A stretch of DNA of 64,000 nt, taken from NCBI RefSeq assembly GCF_900100255.1, contig NZ_FMTS01000001.1, forward strand, positions 310,001-374,000. Direction: 5' to 3'. Positions 17,940-27,383 of this stretch are shown here, one piece after another. Below the pieces are notes generated by a model. It was not told the DNA's origin. It worked only from the letters and a program-made list of their open reading frames with translations, and made no database searches. Position numbers and translations under genes: made by a program. Positions within the stretch are counted from its first letter, which is position 1; each line of letters opens with the position of its first letter. The stretch is from Asticcacaulis taihuensis (lineage in GTDB: Bacteria; Pseudomonadota; Alphaproteobacteria; Caulobacterales; Caulobacteraceae).

Positions 17940-18604
17940 TGCTCTTCTCCACTCATTACAAGGTCTGCCGAGTCTGCATCGCTTTCAAGCGCCGCCGGCG
18001 ACGGAAAGGACAGCCGGCCTGCCAGTACGTCATCAACCTGAAAGGCATCACAGGCCGCCTGTGCATAGATGGCGAATGCCTGCGCCCGTTCAAGAACCGC
18101 CGCCGAAACCGCCTGCCCCCTTACCTCTCCGTCCGCTTCGTCATCGCCATAGTCCGAGCCGGCCATGATCGTGCGGGCCGTATAGTCGGCGGCTGCGGTC
18201 AGGCCGGCATTTTCGCGCCACAGATCGTCCCAGCGTTTCAGGCGCGTATAGATAACCTGGCCGAGCTTCTTCATCTTCTTTGGCACGCTGAGATCGCCGA
18301 CGCCCTGTTCCCGCAGGGTCGAATCAAGCGCCAGCAGGAAGGAATCGAACAGGGCCTGCGCCGTTTCCTGCGCCTGATCATGGCGCGGATCGCCTGCCGG
18401 TAAAGATTTCAACCGCGTTACAACAAGCCCGACGTGAAAGGTCAGCAGTTCAAACCGGGACCCGATGGCGTCATCCACGCCGTAGTCGATATAGAAGACC
18501 GGCAACCGGGATTGCGTCACGCAGGCCAGGTAAAGCCGGTCGCCGGCCTGCTTTGCAGGGCGCGGTTTGAAGGCGGATTTCAGCTTGTCCAGAAGGCGTT
18601 GCAT
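17936..18604 (-). CDS. Ubiquinol-cytochrome c chaperone (CBP3-like)
   Basis: A 222-residue protein of the ubiquinol-cytochrome c chaperone family, related to mitochondrial CBP3, which helps cytochrome b assembly into complex III. It shows the family features FHVGLVVTRLKS, ALFDSFLLALDSTLREQGVGDLSVPKKMKKL and YTRLKRWDDL. A GTG codon precedes the ATG at 18604, which is preferred. It leads a coupled pair with the YceD-like gene and is divergent from bamE. Its function in bacteria is inferred. Confidence 0.88.
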   Translation of the reverse strand: MQRLLDKLKSAFKPRPAKQAGDRLYLACVTQSRLPVFYIDYGVDDAIGSRFELLTFHVGLVVTRLKSLPAGDPRHDQAQETAQALFDSFLLALDSTLREQGVGDLSVPKKMKKLGQVIYTRLKRWDDLWRENAGLTAAADYTARTIMAGSDYGDDEADGEVRGQAVSAAVLERAQAFAIYAQAACDAFQVDDVLAGRLSFPSPAALESDADSADLVMSGEEQ

Positions 18605-18786
18605 CACATATCTCTGGTTGGGTTGGCCCGATGAATATCCCTTTGGAAACAGGGATGATGTGTCGCCATTCAGGCGCTATATCCGGCGAAAAATTTGCTG
18701 TTCACGGCCATGTTTAAGCCTTAAGCTTGCCGTAAGCCTAAATTCCCTATAGGTCAAATGCGTTTCGTTTTCTAAACAGGATATTC

Positions 18787-19281
18787 ATGCGCCTGCTCTC
18801 CTTCAAGACAAGCTCGGCTCTGGTTGCCGCGTCCGCCCTGGCCCTGCTGGGCACGGCCTGCGCCCCCACCATGACGCACCACGGCTATCTCGCGCATGAA
18901 GCCAAGCCTTCGGTGGACATCAAGGTCGGCGACAGCCAGGCCACTGTGCTCGACAAGCTGGGCGCACCGTCGCAAACCTCTGTCTACAAGCCGTCGGAAT
19001 GGTATTATATCGACCAAGTGTCGATGAAGATGACCTACAAGCAGCCGCGCGTCACCGCCCGTTCGGTGACCGTCGTTGATTTCGACCCGAGCACACAGAC
19101 GGTCGCAACCGTAAAGACCCTGTCCCTGGCCGATGGCCGCGTATTGACGCCGAATCCGAACAAGACCCCTACTCGCGGCCGTTCGCTGACCGCGCTTGAA
19201 CAGGTGCTCGGCACTGTCGGCCACCAGCGCCTCGACAACAGCCAGGACACCAACCCCGGCAACAACCGCCGCCGCGATTAG
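18787..19281 (+). CDS. bamE: Outer-membrane assembly lipoprotein BamE (SmpA/OmlA)
   Basis: Lipoprotein of the beta-barrel assembly complex. The 164-residue precursor has a signal peptide and lipobox ALLGTAC (cysteine about residue 25). The SmpA/OmlA fold follows: DIKVGDSQATVLDKLGAPSQT, then STWYYI-type EWYYIDQ and VTVVDFDPSTQTVATVK. The C-terminus is an asparagine- and arginine-rich tail. AGGA lies about six bases before the ATG, and a strong hairpin terminator follows the stop. Residue +2 is alanine, consistent with outer-membrane sorting. Confidence 0.92.
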   Translation: MRLLSFKTSSALVAASALALLGTACAPTMTHHGYLAHEAKPSVDIKVGDSQATVLDKLGAPSQTSVYKPSEWYYIDQVSMKMTYKQPRVTARSVTVVDFDPSTQTVATVKTLSLADGRVLTPNPNKTPTRGRSLTALEQVLGTVGHQRLDNSQDTNPGNNRRRD

Positions 19282-19303
19282 GCCTTACGGATATTCTTAA
19301 ACG

Positions 19304-19336
19304 AAAGCCCGCCAGATGTATGTCTGGCGGGCTTTT
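19304..19336 (+). terminator. Terminator after bamE
   Basis: Perfect 11-base stem AGCCCGCCAGA / TCTGGCGGGCT with a six-base loop TGTATG and a TTTT run, 23 bases after the bamE stop. Confidence 0.9.
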
Positions 19337-19346
19337 GCTTAAGAAA

Positions 19347-19520
19347 GTGATCCACAGATAAGCCAGATAAGCACAGATGATTTGAACGTGCCCGACGGTC
19401 CGCATCGATCTTGATACTTTGCCTGACGGTCGCTTTGCGATCATCGATTTTGCTTATCAGTACACAGACTTTTCCATTCCCACGGACTATCTGTGCTTAT
19501 CTGGCTTATCTGCGGATCAC
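19347..19520. repeat. Long inverted-repeat element, family A copy 2
   Basis: Both ends are of the variant type: GTGATCCACAGATAAGCC at the left and GGCTTATCTGCGGATCAC at the right, each followed inward by AGATAAGCACAGAT or its complement. The core includes CGACGGTCCGCATCG and TGCCTGACGGTC. It sits between the bamE and hppA terminators, so it is in untranscribed or weakly transcribed DNA. Confidence 0.85.
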
Positions 19521-19527
19521 TCTTCCT

Positions 19528-19559
19528 AAAAAAGCCCCCCGCCGTTTCCGGCGGGGGCC
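19528..19559 (-). terminator. Terminator after hppA
   Basis: On the minus strand GCCCCCGCCG, loop GAAA, CGGCGGGGGGC and six T residues, seven bases after the hppA stop. A strong intrinsic terminator. Confidence 0.93.
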
Positions 19560-19565
19560 ATTGCC

Positions 19566-21728
19566 TTAAGCACCGTGAGCGAGAACGGCCAGCATGAGCA
19601 AGGCCACAATATTGGTGATCTTAATCATCGGATTGACCGCCGGACCGGCCGTATCCTTGTAAGGATCGCCGACCGTATCGCCGGTCACCGAAGCCTTGTG
19701 CGCTTCGGAGCCCTTGAGGTGCTTCACGCCGTCCTTGTCGACAAAGCCGTCCTCGAAGGACTTCTTGGCATTGTCCCAGGCGCCGCCGCCAGAGGTCATC
19801 GAGATGGCGACGAAGATACCGGTCACGATAACGCCGAGCAGCATGGCCCCCAACGCTTCAAACGCCGGTACAGCGCCACCGATGAAGTAGACGATGGTGA
19901 ACAGGATGATCGGCGACAGCACCGGCAGCAGCGACGGGATAACCATTTCCTTGATCGCCGCCTTAGTCAGCATGTCGACCGCCCGGCCGTAGTTGGGCTT
20001 GGACGTGCCGGCCATGATGCCGGGATCTTCGCGGAACTGCTTGCGCACCTCCTCCACCACGGCCTGGGCCGCGCGGCCAACAGCCGTCATGCCCATGCCA
20101 CCGAAGAGATAGGGCAGCAGGCCGCCGATCAGCAGGCCGATAACGACCCACGGCGACGACAGCGAGAAGGTCAGGTTGCCCAGCCCCTGGAAGATGGCCG
20201 GGGCGTCCGGCAGACCGGCGAAGTATTTCAGGTCAGACGTATAGGCGGCGAACAAAACCAGGGCGCCAAGACCGGCCGAACCGATGGCATAGCCCTTGGT
20301 GACGGCCTTGGTGGTGTTGCCGACCGCATCGAGCGCGTCGGTAGTGTGGCGCACTTCCGGCGGCAAACCGGCCATTTCGGCGATGCCGCCGGCATTATCC
20401 GTCACCGGACCGAAGGCATCAAGCGCGACGATCATACCGGCCAGGGCCAGCATGGTGGTGGTGGCAATGGCGATGCCAAACAGGCCCGCGAGCAGATAGC
20501 AGCCGATAATGCCGGCCACGATGATCAGCGCAGGGATAGCTGTGGCTTCCATCGAAACCGCAAGACCCTGAATGACATTGGTGCCATGGCCCGTGACCGA
20601 AGCCTGGGCAATGGAGACGACCGGACGCTTGCCGGTGCCGGTATAGTATTCCGTCACCACGATAAAGCCCGCCGTCACGGCCAGGCCGACGAGACCACAA
20701 TAGAACAGAGTCATGCCTGTAAAGTGGAAGGTGGTGCCCGCAGAGACATACTCAAACGGCGTATCGAAGCCGAGGCCGGGCAGATATTTAATAACCGCCG
20801 CCAGCGCCACGATCGACAAGAGACCGGTGGCGATCAGCCCCTTGTAGAGGGCGTTCATGATGTGGTTGTCCTTGCCCAGGCGGACAAAGAAGGTGCCAAT
20901 GATAGAGGTGAGGATACAGACGCCGCAAATAACGAGCGGTAGCAGCATCATCATGCCGACATAAGGGGTTTCACCAAAGAAGATGGCCGCCAGAACCATG
21001 GTGGCGACCGTGGTCACCGCATAGGTCTCGAACAAATCGGCCGCCATGCCGGCGCAGTCACCGACATTATCCCCGACGTTATCGGCGATGGTGGCCGGAT
21101 TGCGGGGATCGTCTTCAGGGATACCGGCTTCAACCTTGCCGACCATATCACCGCCGACATCCGCTCCCTTGGTGAAGATGCCGCCACCGAGACGGGCGAA
21201 GATCGAGATTAGCGACGCGCCAAAGCCCAGGGACACCAGGGCGTTGATCAGATCGCGGTCATGCGCCGTCTTGTGCAGCACTTCTGTCAGGTAGGCATAA
21301 TAACCCGACACGCCGAGCAACGCCCCGCCGGCTACGAACAGGCCGGTGATGGCGCCGGCATTGAAGGCGAGCTTCAAGCCCTTGGCCAAACCGTCGGAAG
21401 CCGCCTGCGCGGTACGGACATTGGCCCGCACCGAAATCAGCATACCGGCATAACCGGCGGCGCCCGAAAGCACCGCACCGATCAGAAAGCCGATAGCTGA
21501 CAAATAACCAAGAAAGATAAAGGCAAGTATGAAAATGACCACGCCGACCATGGCGATGGTGGTATACTGACGCTTGAGGTAGGCCGCGGCGCCTTCCTGA
21601 ATCGCCGCGGCGATTTCCTGCATACGCGCATTGCCTGCATTGGCCTTCATCAGGCCAAGAGTCTGGACGACACCATACAGCAGGCCAAGTATGCCGGCCG
21701 CGATGGCCAGCATCAAAGCAATATTCAT
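19566..21728 (-). CDS. hppA: Membrane-bound proton-pumping pyrophosphatase (K+-independent type)
   Basis: Couples pyrophosphate hydrolysis to proton export across the inner membrane. The 720-residue protein has about 16 helices and the catalytic signatures DVGGDMVGK (residues 190-198) and [19 protein letters not shown] (206-224). Residues 470-475 read GNTTKA: lysine at 474, where potassium-dependent enzymes carry alanine, so this is predicted to be the K+-independent proton pump. No Na+-pump glutamate signature was assessed. It is a single-gene unit with a strong terminator. Confidence 0.96.
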   Translation of the reverse strand: MNIALMLAIAAGILGLLYGVVQTLGLMKANAGNARMQEIAAAIQEGAAAYLKRQYTTIAMVGVVIFILAFIFLGYLSAIGFLIGAVLSGAAGYAGMLISVRANVRTAQAASDGLAKGLKLAFNAGAITGLFVAGGALLGVSGYYAYLTEVLHKTAHDRDLINALVSLGFGASLISIFARLGGGIFTKGADVGGDMVGKVEAGIPEDDPRNPATIADNVGDNVGDCAGMAADLFETYAVTTVATMVLAAIFFGETPYVGMMMLLPLVICGVCILTSIIGTFFVRLGKDNHIMNALYKGLIATGLLSIVALAAVIKYLPGLGFDTPFEYVSAGTTFHFTGMTLFYCGLVGLAVTAGFIVVTEYYTGTGKRPVVSIAQASVTGHGTNVIQGLAVSMEATAIPALIIVAGIIGCYLLAGLFGIAIATTTMLALAGMIVALDAFGPVTDNAGGIAEMAGLPPEVRHTTDALDAVGNTTKAVTKGYAIGSAGLGALVLFAAYTSDLKYFAGLPDAPAIFQGLGNLTFSLSSPWVVIGLLIGGLLPYLFGGMGMTAVGRAAQAVVEEVRKQFREDPGIMAGTSKPNYGRAVDMLTKAAIKEMVIPSLLPVLSPIILFTIVYFIGGAVPAFEALGAMLLGVIVTGIFVAISMTSGGGAWDNAKKSFEDGFVDKDGVKHLKGSEAHKASVTGDTVGDPYKDTAGPAVNPMIKITNIVALLMLAVLAHGA

Positions 21729-22007
21729 AATGTAACCCCTGTGTCTTTATATTTGAGGGGCGCACAATGACCGCCGCCCCATTTTCGGGAATCAAAAAGA
21801 AGACAAAATACAGTGCCTTACTTTTCGATTGGGATCGAGAGTGCCAAATGTTCACCTGAGTTTCAAGGCCATATGTTGCCGCAACCCATTATAATTCAAA
21901 GGCTTTCGCGCCACGAATGCTGCATTGCGGGCTTGCGAATACTTATAATCTGTAAATTCAGACTGTTATGAAAAACGCACCGCAACACAACCAGCGGGGG
22001 ATATCCG

Positions 22008-22433
22008 TCAATACGGATGGCGCTTCGGGCTTTGCGACAGCACATCAATCGACTTAATGACGCCGGGGCCGGTAATTTTCGTCCATTCCCCCATCATCGC
22101 CTGCTTGAAGCGGGGCTCATCCAGCAGGTAATCCTTGCCGGACTGGGCAAAGGAGGTCCGCGACGCAGCGCGAACCAGGGCGTCGCGGAAATAGGGTTCC
22201 TTGTCGCGGAATTTCGCCTCGTCGGCCGTCATTGTCAGGTTGATGCGGATATTCAGGAAGATGTAATTGACGACCCGCCCGTCGACACTGATCGGGATGG
22301 CGACCGCGCCCAATTGCACCGAGGCATTGCCGGCCTTTTTCGCCTCTCCCCCTTCGCTGGCCAGGGCTGGCGGAGCAGACAGACACAGGCAGGCGGCGGC
22401 AGCGCCCAGCAAATAACGACGATCAGGTTTCAT
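22008..22433 (-). CDS. Conserved exported protein
   Basis: A 141-residue protein with a likely signal peptide (MKPDRRYLLGAAAACLCLSAPPALA, cleavage near residue 25). The mature part has VQLGAVAIPISVDGRVVNYIFLNIRINL and KEPYFRDALVRAASRTSF; this loosely recalls the periplasmic domain of FliL, but without the membrane anchor pattern and with no flagellar neighbours. The start is ATG 22433; the frame continues upstream across the preceding terminator and is unlikely to be used. Function unknown. Confidence 0.7.
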   Translation of the reverse strand: MKPDRRYLLGAAAACLCLSAPPALASEGGEAKKAGNASVQLGAVAIPISVDGRVVNYIFLNIRINLTMTADEAKFRDKEPYFRDALVRAASRTSFAQSGKDYLLDEPRFKQAMMGEWTKITGPGVIKSIDVLSQSPKRHPY

Positions 22434-22473
22434 GCGTCGATACTGGCGCAGAATGGTTGACAACGCCTGAATG

Positions 22474-22502
22474 AAAAAGCCCTCCAGGATGCCGGAGGGC
22501 TT
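22474..22502 (-). terminator. Terminator after the glycine-zipper gene
   Basis: The minus strand has GCCCTCCGG, loop CATCC, TGGAGGGC (one G-T pair) then TTTTT, starting six bases after the stop codon of the gene at 22508. Confidence 0.9.
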
Positions 22503-22507
22503 CATGA

Positions 22508-23038
22508 TCAGTGATGATGGCGCTTGCCATCGTGCCAATGGCCGTCCTTGTCACGCCAGCCATAGGGATTATCGTTATCATTGCGCCAGGCTTCGCCATA
22601 GGCATAGGGCGGCGGCGTGGTGTGGCGGTAACGGTCATAATAGACGTGCTGATAGCGGTCCTGAGGTGGGCGCTCCTTGTAATAGACGACCGTATAGCCC
22701 GGAGGCGGCGGGGCCGGATCGTAATAGGCGCCCTGGTAGGAATAGTATTCGCCGTTATAGCATTTCACGCTCGACTTGCCGACATTATTGCCGATCACAC
22801 CGCCGACGACCGCGCCGCCGACCGTGCCGAGACCACGTTCGTTCTTCGATATCTGACTGCCCACCAAGCCGCCAATAACCGCGCCGATAATGGTGCCGTT
22901 GGTCTGGGCTTCCTTCTTCTTGGCATAGCAATAGCCATCATATCCGCGCAGGTCACGATCCTGAGCCGAAGCCAGGCCGGGCATTATCAGGCCCGCCGCC
23001 AGGCTGATCACCAGCCCCATTTTCAGAGTCGTTTTCAT
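22508..23038 (-). CDS. Glycine-zipper 2TM surface-antigen-like protein
   Basis: A 176-residue exported protein: signal peptide MKTTLKMGLVISLAAGLIMPGLASA, then a glycine-zipper segment (about 48-88) with GTIIGAVIGGLVGSQI and GTVGGAVVGGVIGNNVGK, as in Rickettsia 17-kDa antigen-like proteins. No lipobox cysteine is found at the cleavage site. The C-terminal half is rich in tyrosine and proline and ends in a histidine cluster (HWHDGKRHHH), which could bind metal. Function unknown; likely envelope associated. Confidence 0.85.
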   Translation of the reverse strand: MKTTLKMGLVISLAAGLIMPGLASAQDRDLRGYDGYCYAKKKEAQTNGTIIGAVIGGLVGSQISKNERGLGTVGGAVVGGVIGNNVGKSSVKCYNGEYYSYQGAYYDPAPPPPGYTVVYYKERPPQDRYQHVYYDRYRHTTPPPYAYGEAWRNDNDNPYGWRDKDGHWHDGKRHHH

Positions 23039-23189
23039 TCGGAATACCCTCCTCAGATTATCGCCGACCTGTACGTGACGCCGGCCATGCTTGAAAGGGC
23101 TAGGCGGAAACCCGGCTTATCGCAATGCGGGCGCCCGCTGGTTTATGCGGGGATTTTGTAAGGTTTCTGAAAATGGCCATTCGCCGCGC

Positions 23190-24164
23190 CTAAAGCGGAT
23201 GCGTAAAGCCCTTTTTCGTCACGTCCAGGCGTCGATTGTCGGACCACAACTCCGCCCCCGCCGGGGTGTCATCAGACAGACCGATGCAGGCGCCGATATC
23301 GTAAAAGCCGGCCAGTACGAGGGCCTTCGCGCCCATCTCGCTGGCCGTGCAGAGGATCTGGTAATCATCGCCGCCAGTGCATAGAGCCACCGGGCTGATA
23401 CCCGAGGCGATAGCGGCACGGGCGGACAGCGATGTCGGCACGCGGTTGAGGTCCAGCCGGATCATCAGGTTGTTGGCACGGGCCAGATGGTCGGCATCAG
23501 CCAGCAGGCCATCGGAAATATCCATGGCGCTGCGGGCATGATCGCGGAGGACGGGGATCAGGTCAGTACGGATCTCCGGCAGGTGATAGGCGCTGATGAC
23601 CTCATTGACATCCTCATGCGACAAACCGAGCAATTGCCCCTGCAGGGCTTTCAGGCCAAGATATCCCTGTCCGATATAGCCGCTGACAAGTACCCGGTCG
23701 CCCGGCTTGGCGCCGAGACGGGACAGGGTTTTTCCCGCCGGTGCCTTGCCAAACATCGTCATGGAGACCACCAGCGGCCCTTCGGTGGAGACCGTATCGC
23801 CGCCGAACAGGCTGAGGCCATAGCGGTCCTGGTCGATCTTCAGTCCACGCGCGAAATCGGCTTTTTCGGCATAGGTTGTGCCGCGCGGCCAGGCGGTCAC
23901 AAGCTGGTAGCCGTAGGGCCTTGCCCCCTTGGCGACGATGTCCGACAGGTTAACGCGCATCAGCTTGCGCGCCACCAAATCGAGCGGATCATGCTCGAAA
24001 AAATGGACACCGCCGACCAGGGCATCGGTATTGACGACCAGATCGCAGATCGGATCACCGGCAATGACGGCGACATCATCGATCAGTCCCCTCGCCTCGC
24101 GGCTGAGGCCCGCCAGCGGCTTGAATAACTGGTCGATGATGGAAAACTCGTCGGGTTCGCTCAT
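23190..24164 (-). CDS. thiL: Thiamine-monophosphate kinase
   Basis: Phosphorylates thiamine monophosphate to the active cofactor. The 324-residue protein has the PurM-like fold: GLIDDVAVI (metal/ATP site), VVNTDALVGGVHFF, NLSDIVAKGARP, LFGGDTVSTEGP and MDISDGLLADADHLA. It ends the rib-nusB cluster, 90 bases after nusB, the order seen in many alphaproteobacteria. Confidence 0.95.
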   Translation of the reverse strand: MSEPDEFSIIDQLFKPLAGLSREARGLIDDVAVIAGDPICDLVVNTDALVGGVHFFEHDPLDLVARKLMRVNLSDIVAKGARPYGYQLVTAWPRGTTYAEKADFARGLKIDQDRYGLSLFGGDTVSTEGPLVVSMTMFGKAPAGKTLSRLGAKPGDRVLVSGYIGQGYLGLKALQGQLLGLSHEDVNEVISAYHLPEIRTDLIPVLRDHARSAMDISDGLLADADHLARANNLMIRLDLNRVPTSLSARAAIASGISPVALCTGGDDYQILCTASEMGAKALVLAGFYDIGACIGLSDDTPAGAELWSDNRRLDVTKKGFTHPL

Positions 24165-24254
24165 ACCGCTCTCACCGCGATCAGAAGGCTGCCATTTTGC
24201 ACGTCACAGGTGAAAATACGACAAAACTTTCCGTGACTTTCGCCTATCGGGCTT

Positions 24255-24788
24255 TTATTTGCGCACATCCGCCGCGATGCCATCGAGCGCAGCATTGACG
24301 AAACGCGCCTCGGTTTCGCCGTAGAAGGCGCGGGCGATCTCGACATATTCATTGATGATCACCTGGAGGCCGATATCGGTGCGGAACTTCAGCTCCCAGG
24401 TGCCGGCGCGCAATATGGCACGGACCGTCGGATCGAGGCGCTCTATACGCCAGCCCGAAGCCAGGCGGTTGATGATCAGCGGATCAATCGCCGACTGTTC
24501 CTTGACGATGGTGCGCGCGCCTTCGGCAAAGAAGGCTTCGTCAGCGGCCGCCAGCGGCTCGCCATCAAGATCACCATCGAAGCGATAGTCGGAAAATTCC
24601 TTGATGACCGTTTCAACACCAGCGCCCGTGATATCAAGCTGGTAAAGCGCCTGAACCAAGACCAGGCGCGCTACCGTGCGTGCGCGCTTTTCCTTGTTGG
24701 AGAGCGCTTTCGCGTCAGATTCATTGGCGTTGAGCTGGTCGATGACCGCCTTCAGGCTGGTCGGCTTTGGCGTGGCGGCGTCGCTCAT
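24255..24788 (-). CDS. nusB: Transcription antitermination protein NusB
   Basis: RNA-binding factor that with NusE promotes antitermination in rRNA operons. The 177-residue protein has the NusB domain from about residue 30 ([16 protein letters not shown]) to the end ([30 protein letters not shown]), with an extra N-terminal segment of about 30 residues. The start ATG overlaps the ribH stop (ATGA), the common ribH-nusB coupling. Confidence 0.95.
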   Translation of the reverse strand: MSDAATPKPTSLKAVIDQLNANESDAKALSNKEKRARTVARLVLVQALYQLDITGAGVETVIKEFSDYRFDGDLDGEPLAAADEAFFAEGARTIVKEQSAIDPLIINRLASGWRIERLDPTVRAILRAGTWELKFRTDIGLQVIINEYVEIARAFYGETEARFVNAALDGIAADVRK

Positions 24789-25252
24789 TGGGTGCCATCC
24801 ATCAGGCTTTTGCGCAAGGATATCATTGTCAGACAGACCTTGGCGACCGTGCCGCCCTTGTCACCTTCTGAGCGCCGGGCGCGCACCCATGCCTGGTCTT
24901 CGTCTTCCACGGTCAGGATGCCGTAGCCGATGGCCAGGCGCTGCTTGTAACTGAGGTCCATGAGACCACGGGCGGATTCATTGCAGACATAATCATAGTG
25001 GGTGGTATCACCGCGGATAACACAACCGAGCGCCACATAACCATCATAGGCGCGGCCGGCCGGACGATGAGCGGCGTCTTCAGCCATGGCGATGGCGGCC
25101 GGGATTTCAAACGCGCCCGGCACCGTGACCACATCATATTCCGCACCGAGGGCTTCAAGCGCGTCTTTGGCGCCGGCCAAAAGCTCGTCAGCAATATCGT
25201 CGTAGAAGCGGCTTTCAACGATCAGGATGCGAAGCGGGTTTTCAATGGTCAA
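24785..25252 (-). CDS. ribH: 6,7-dimethyl-8-ribityllumazine synthase
   Basis: Penultimate step of riboflavin synthesis. The 155-residue protein shows [28 protein letters not shown] (substrate loop), [16 protein letters not shown] with the catalytic histidine, and [11 protein letters not shown]. The start appears to be TTG at 25252, with GAGG ten bases upstream; no in-frame ATG lies before the conserved region. It is separated from ribB by 334 bases containing a long inverted-repeat element. Confidence 0.94.
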   Translation of the reverse strand: MTIENPLRILIVESRFYDDIADELLAGAKDALEALGAEYDVVTVPGAFEIPAAIAMAEDAAHRPAGRAYDGYVALGCVIRGDTTHYDYVCNESARGLMDLSYKQRLAIGYGILTVEDEDQAWVRARRSEGDKGGTVAKVCLTMISLRKSLMDGTQ

Positions 25253-25347
25253 AGCGAGTCGTCCTCAAAAGGAATAGTAGTCAGGCTGCATACGCCTTTC
25301 TGCGGTAACGAAAAAGCCAAATCTTGGCTAGGTAGAAAGGAAGGGAG

Positions 25348-25579
25348 TTATCCACAGATTGCACAGATTAGCACAGATTAAGAAAGGAAGAGGATTAAGA
25401 GGAGAAAATGGATATGTCTGCACTCCGCCATGAACAGTGAATGCGCGACGGCTTGTCTAAACTTTTGAGCGCTTCGCGCTCTTAAGAAAGGAACCTGGCT
25501 CTGACGATACATTCATGAGACAAATTACCTTAATCCTCTTCCTTTCTTAATCCGTGCTTATCTGGCTTATCTGTGGATT
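25348..25579. repeat. Long inverted-repeat element, family A copy 3 (inside the rib operon)
   Basis: Left end TTATCCACAGATTGCACAG, right end the variant CTTATCTGGCTTATCTGTGG, so the arms are of two types. Inner complementary blocks AAAGGAAGAGGATTAAG and CTTAATCCTCTTCCTTT extend the pairing. The core contains GAGCGCTTCGCGCTC and the block GGAGAAAATGGATATGTCTG, which is found inverted in the copy at 27384-27610. It fills most of the gap between ribB and ribH; no gene is seen there. Confidence 0.88.
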
Positions 25580-25586
25580 CAAACCT

Positions 25587-26735
25587 TTAAAGCGTCTGCC
25601 AGTCGATGATCGAGAGGCCATAGCCTTCCAGCGCTGCCGGCTTCGGGCGTGTACCGGACAGGGCGATCATGTCGCGTACACCGAGATCGAGCAGTATCTG
25701 CGCGCCAACGCCATAATCGCGCAGGCCGCGCGGGCTGTGATTCGCGCCGTCGTCGGAACCGAAACGGCCGGAAAGCACCTTCGGGTCGGGATCGCGCAGC
25801 AACACCATGACAGCCGGGCCATTGTGATCGGCCAGCGCCTGCATCGCCTTCTGCACATAGTTACTGCGGAAGGCCCCGCCTTGCCCGCCCAGCACATCCG
25901 AGGCGATATCGAGTTGGTGCATCCGCACCAGGGTCGGCTTGTTCGGCACCGGCTGGGCTTTCACAAGAGCCAAATGCTCGGCGCCATCCAGTTGATTGCG
26001 ATAAACAAGCAAACGGAACTGACCGCCCCACTCGCTCTCAAACGGACGCTCCAGCACACGTTCGACAAAGCGTTCGGTGCGCCGGCGATAGGCGATCAGG
26101 TCGGCAATGGTGCCGATCTTCAGGCCATGCAACTGGGCAAAAGGCACCAGGTCCGGCAAGCGCGCCATGGTGCCGTCGTCATTGATGATCTCGCAGATCA
26201 CACCGGCGGGATAGAGGCCCGCCATGCGCGAGATATCAACGGCGGCTTCCGTATGGCCAGCGCGGACCAGCACGCCGCCTTCACGTGCGACCAGCGGGAA
26301 GACATGGCCCGGCGAGACGATATCGCGGGAATCCTTAGTGGTGTCGATGGCGACAGCGATGGTATGGGCGCGGTCCTTCGGCGAAATGCCGGTGGAGATG
26401 CCGTCCTTGGCCTCGATCGATACGGTGAAAGCCGTGCCATTGCGGGCGCCATTGTCGTGCACCATCGGCGGCAGGCGCAGGGTCTTGGCGCGTTCGCCGG
26501 TGATCGACAGGCAGATCAGGCCGCGGGCAAAACGCGCCATGAAGTTGATGATGTCGGGCGTCGCCATTTGAGCCGGAATAACGACATCACCCTCATTCTC
26601 GCGGTCCTCGGCATCAATCAGGATATAGGGGCGGCCATTGCGGGCGTCTTCCAGGATATCCTCAATCGAGGAAATCGGGCTGTCATAGCTGTCAGCGCTC
26701 GCGCCGAGGTCATTGGTGATCTTGTTGAACGACAT
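25587..26735 (-). CDS. ribB: 3,4-dihydroxy-2-butanone-4-phosphate synthase with degenerate GTP cyclohydrolase II domain (RibBX type)
   Basis: Residues 20-215 are a complete RibB domain: DAEDRENEGDVVIPAQ (41-56), HDNGARNGTAFTVSI and RAGHTEAAVDI, supplying the four-carbon unit for lumazine. Residues 230-382 align with RibA (GTP cyclohydrolase II), but the zinc region reads VRMHQLDIASDVLGGQGG (about 270-287) and contains none of the three zinc-ligand cysteines, so cyclohydrolase activity is not expected. Alphaproteobacterial RibBX proteins of this type are known. The 382-residue length is normal. It follows ribE by five bases. Confidence 0.92.
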   Translation of the reverse strand: MSFNKITNDLGASADSYDSPISSIEDILEDARNGRPYILIDAEDRENEGDVVIPAQMATPDIINFMARFARGLICLSITGERAKTLRLPPMVHDNGARNGTAFTVSIEAKDGISTGISPKDRAHTIAVAIDTTKDSRDIVSPGHVFPLVAREGGVLVRAGHTEAAVDISRMAGLYPAGVICEIINDDGTMARLPDLVPFAQLHGLKIGTIADLIAYRRRTERFVERVLERPFESEWGGQFRLLVYRNQLDGAEHLALVKAQPVPNKPTLVRMHQLDIASDVLGGQGGAFRSNYVQKAMQALADHNGPAVMVLLRDPDPKVLSGRFGSDDGANHSPRGLRDYGVGAQILLDLGVRDMIALSGTRPKPAALEGYGLSIIDWQTL

Positions 26736-26740
26736 AGGGC

Positions 26741-27331
26741 TTACTCAGTTTCAAACCAGCGGGCGGCATAGCGCGCCAGGCGGTCAACCTCAAGGTTTAC
26801 GCTGTCACCCACGCTTGTTTTCGACAAGGTTGTGTGCAGCCAGGTGTGGGGAATGATGTTGACGCCGAAGGTCTGTCCCTCGACTTCGTTGACGGTCAGC
26901 GAAATACCATCTAGCGCCACCGAGCCTTTCGGGGCGATAAAGCGGTGCAGTGGCGCCGGCGCCTCGAATGTCAGGCGGTAGCTGTCGCCGTCCTGTTTGA
27001 CGCTGATCAGCTTCGCCAGTCCGTCGACATGGCCGGAAACGATATGGCCGCCCAGTTCATCGCCGATTTTCAGGGCGCGCTCGATATTGACCTTGGAGCC
27101 TTCCTGCCACTGGCCTAGATTGGTCAGGCTGAGCGTTTCGTTGGAAACGTCGAGGTCGTAGCTGCGGCCCTGTTTGGAAACCACTGTCAGGCAGCAGCCG
27201 GCGTGGCTGATCGAGGCGCCGATCTCGACATCGTCGAGGTCGAAATCGACATGCATGGTCAGGCGCACGCCGGCGTCCGACCTGATCAGGGTCTCGACTG
27301 TCCCCATGCTTGAAATAATGCCCGTAAACAC
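26741..27331 (-). CDS. ribE: Riboflavin synthase alpha chain
   Basis: Dismutates two lumazines to riboflavin. The 196-residue protein starts with GTG: VFTGIISSMGTVETL, the standard MFTGII opening, with AAGGA upstream; a longer frame that runs into the repeat element is discounted. Two Lum-binding repeats are seen (residues 1-95 with GCCLTVV, NETLSLTNLG; 96-196 with GHIVSGHVDG, GISLTVNEV). It is coupled to ribB downstream. Confidence 0.95.
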   Translation of the reverse strand: MFTGIISSMGTVETLIRSDAGVRLTMHVDFDLDDVEIGASISHAGCCLTVVSKQGRSYDLDVSNETLSLTNLGQWQEGSKVNIERALKIGDELGGHIVSGHVDGLAKLISVKQDGDSYRLTFEAPAPLHRFIAPKGSVALDGISLTVNEVEGQTFGVNIIPHTWLHTTLSKTSVGDSVNLEVDRLARYAARWFETE

Positions 27332-27383
27332 TTGGTATTTTATCCTTAATCGCCGGTGTCTGGATCGGCGTTCCGCAAGGCGT

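Noticed and set aside
19575-20942. 455-codon frame antisense to hppA
   Set aside because: Composition is an artefact of the opposite strand (Asp/His/Gln/Arg-rich); hppA is complete and conserved.
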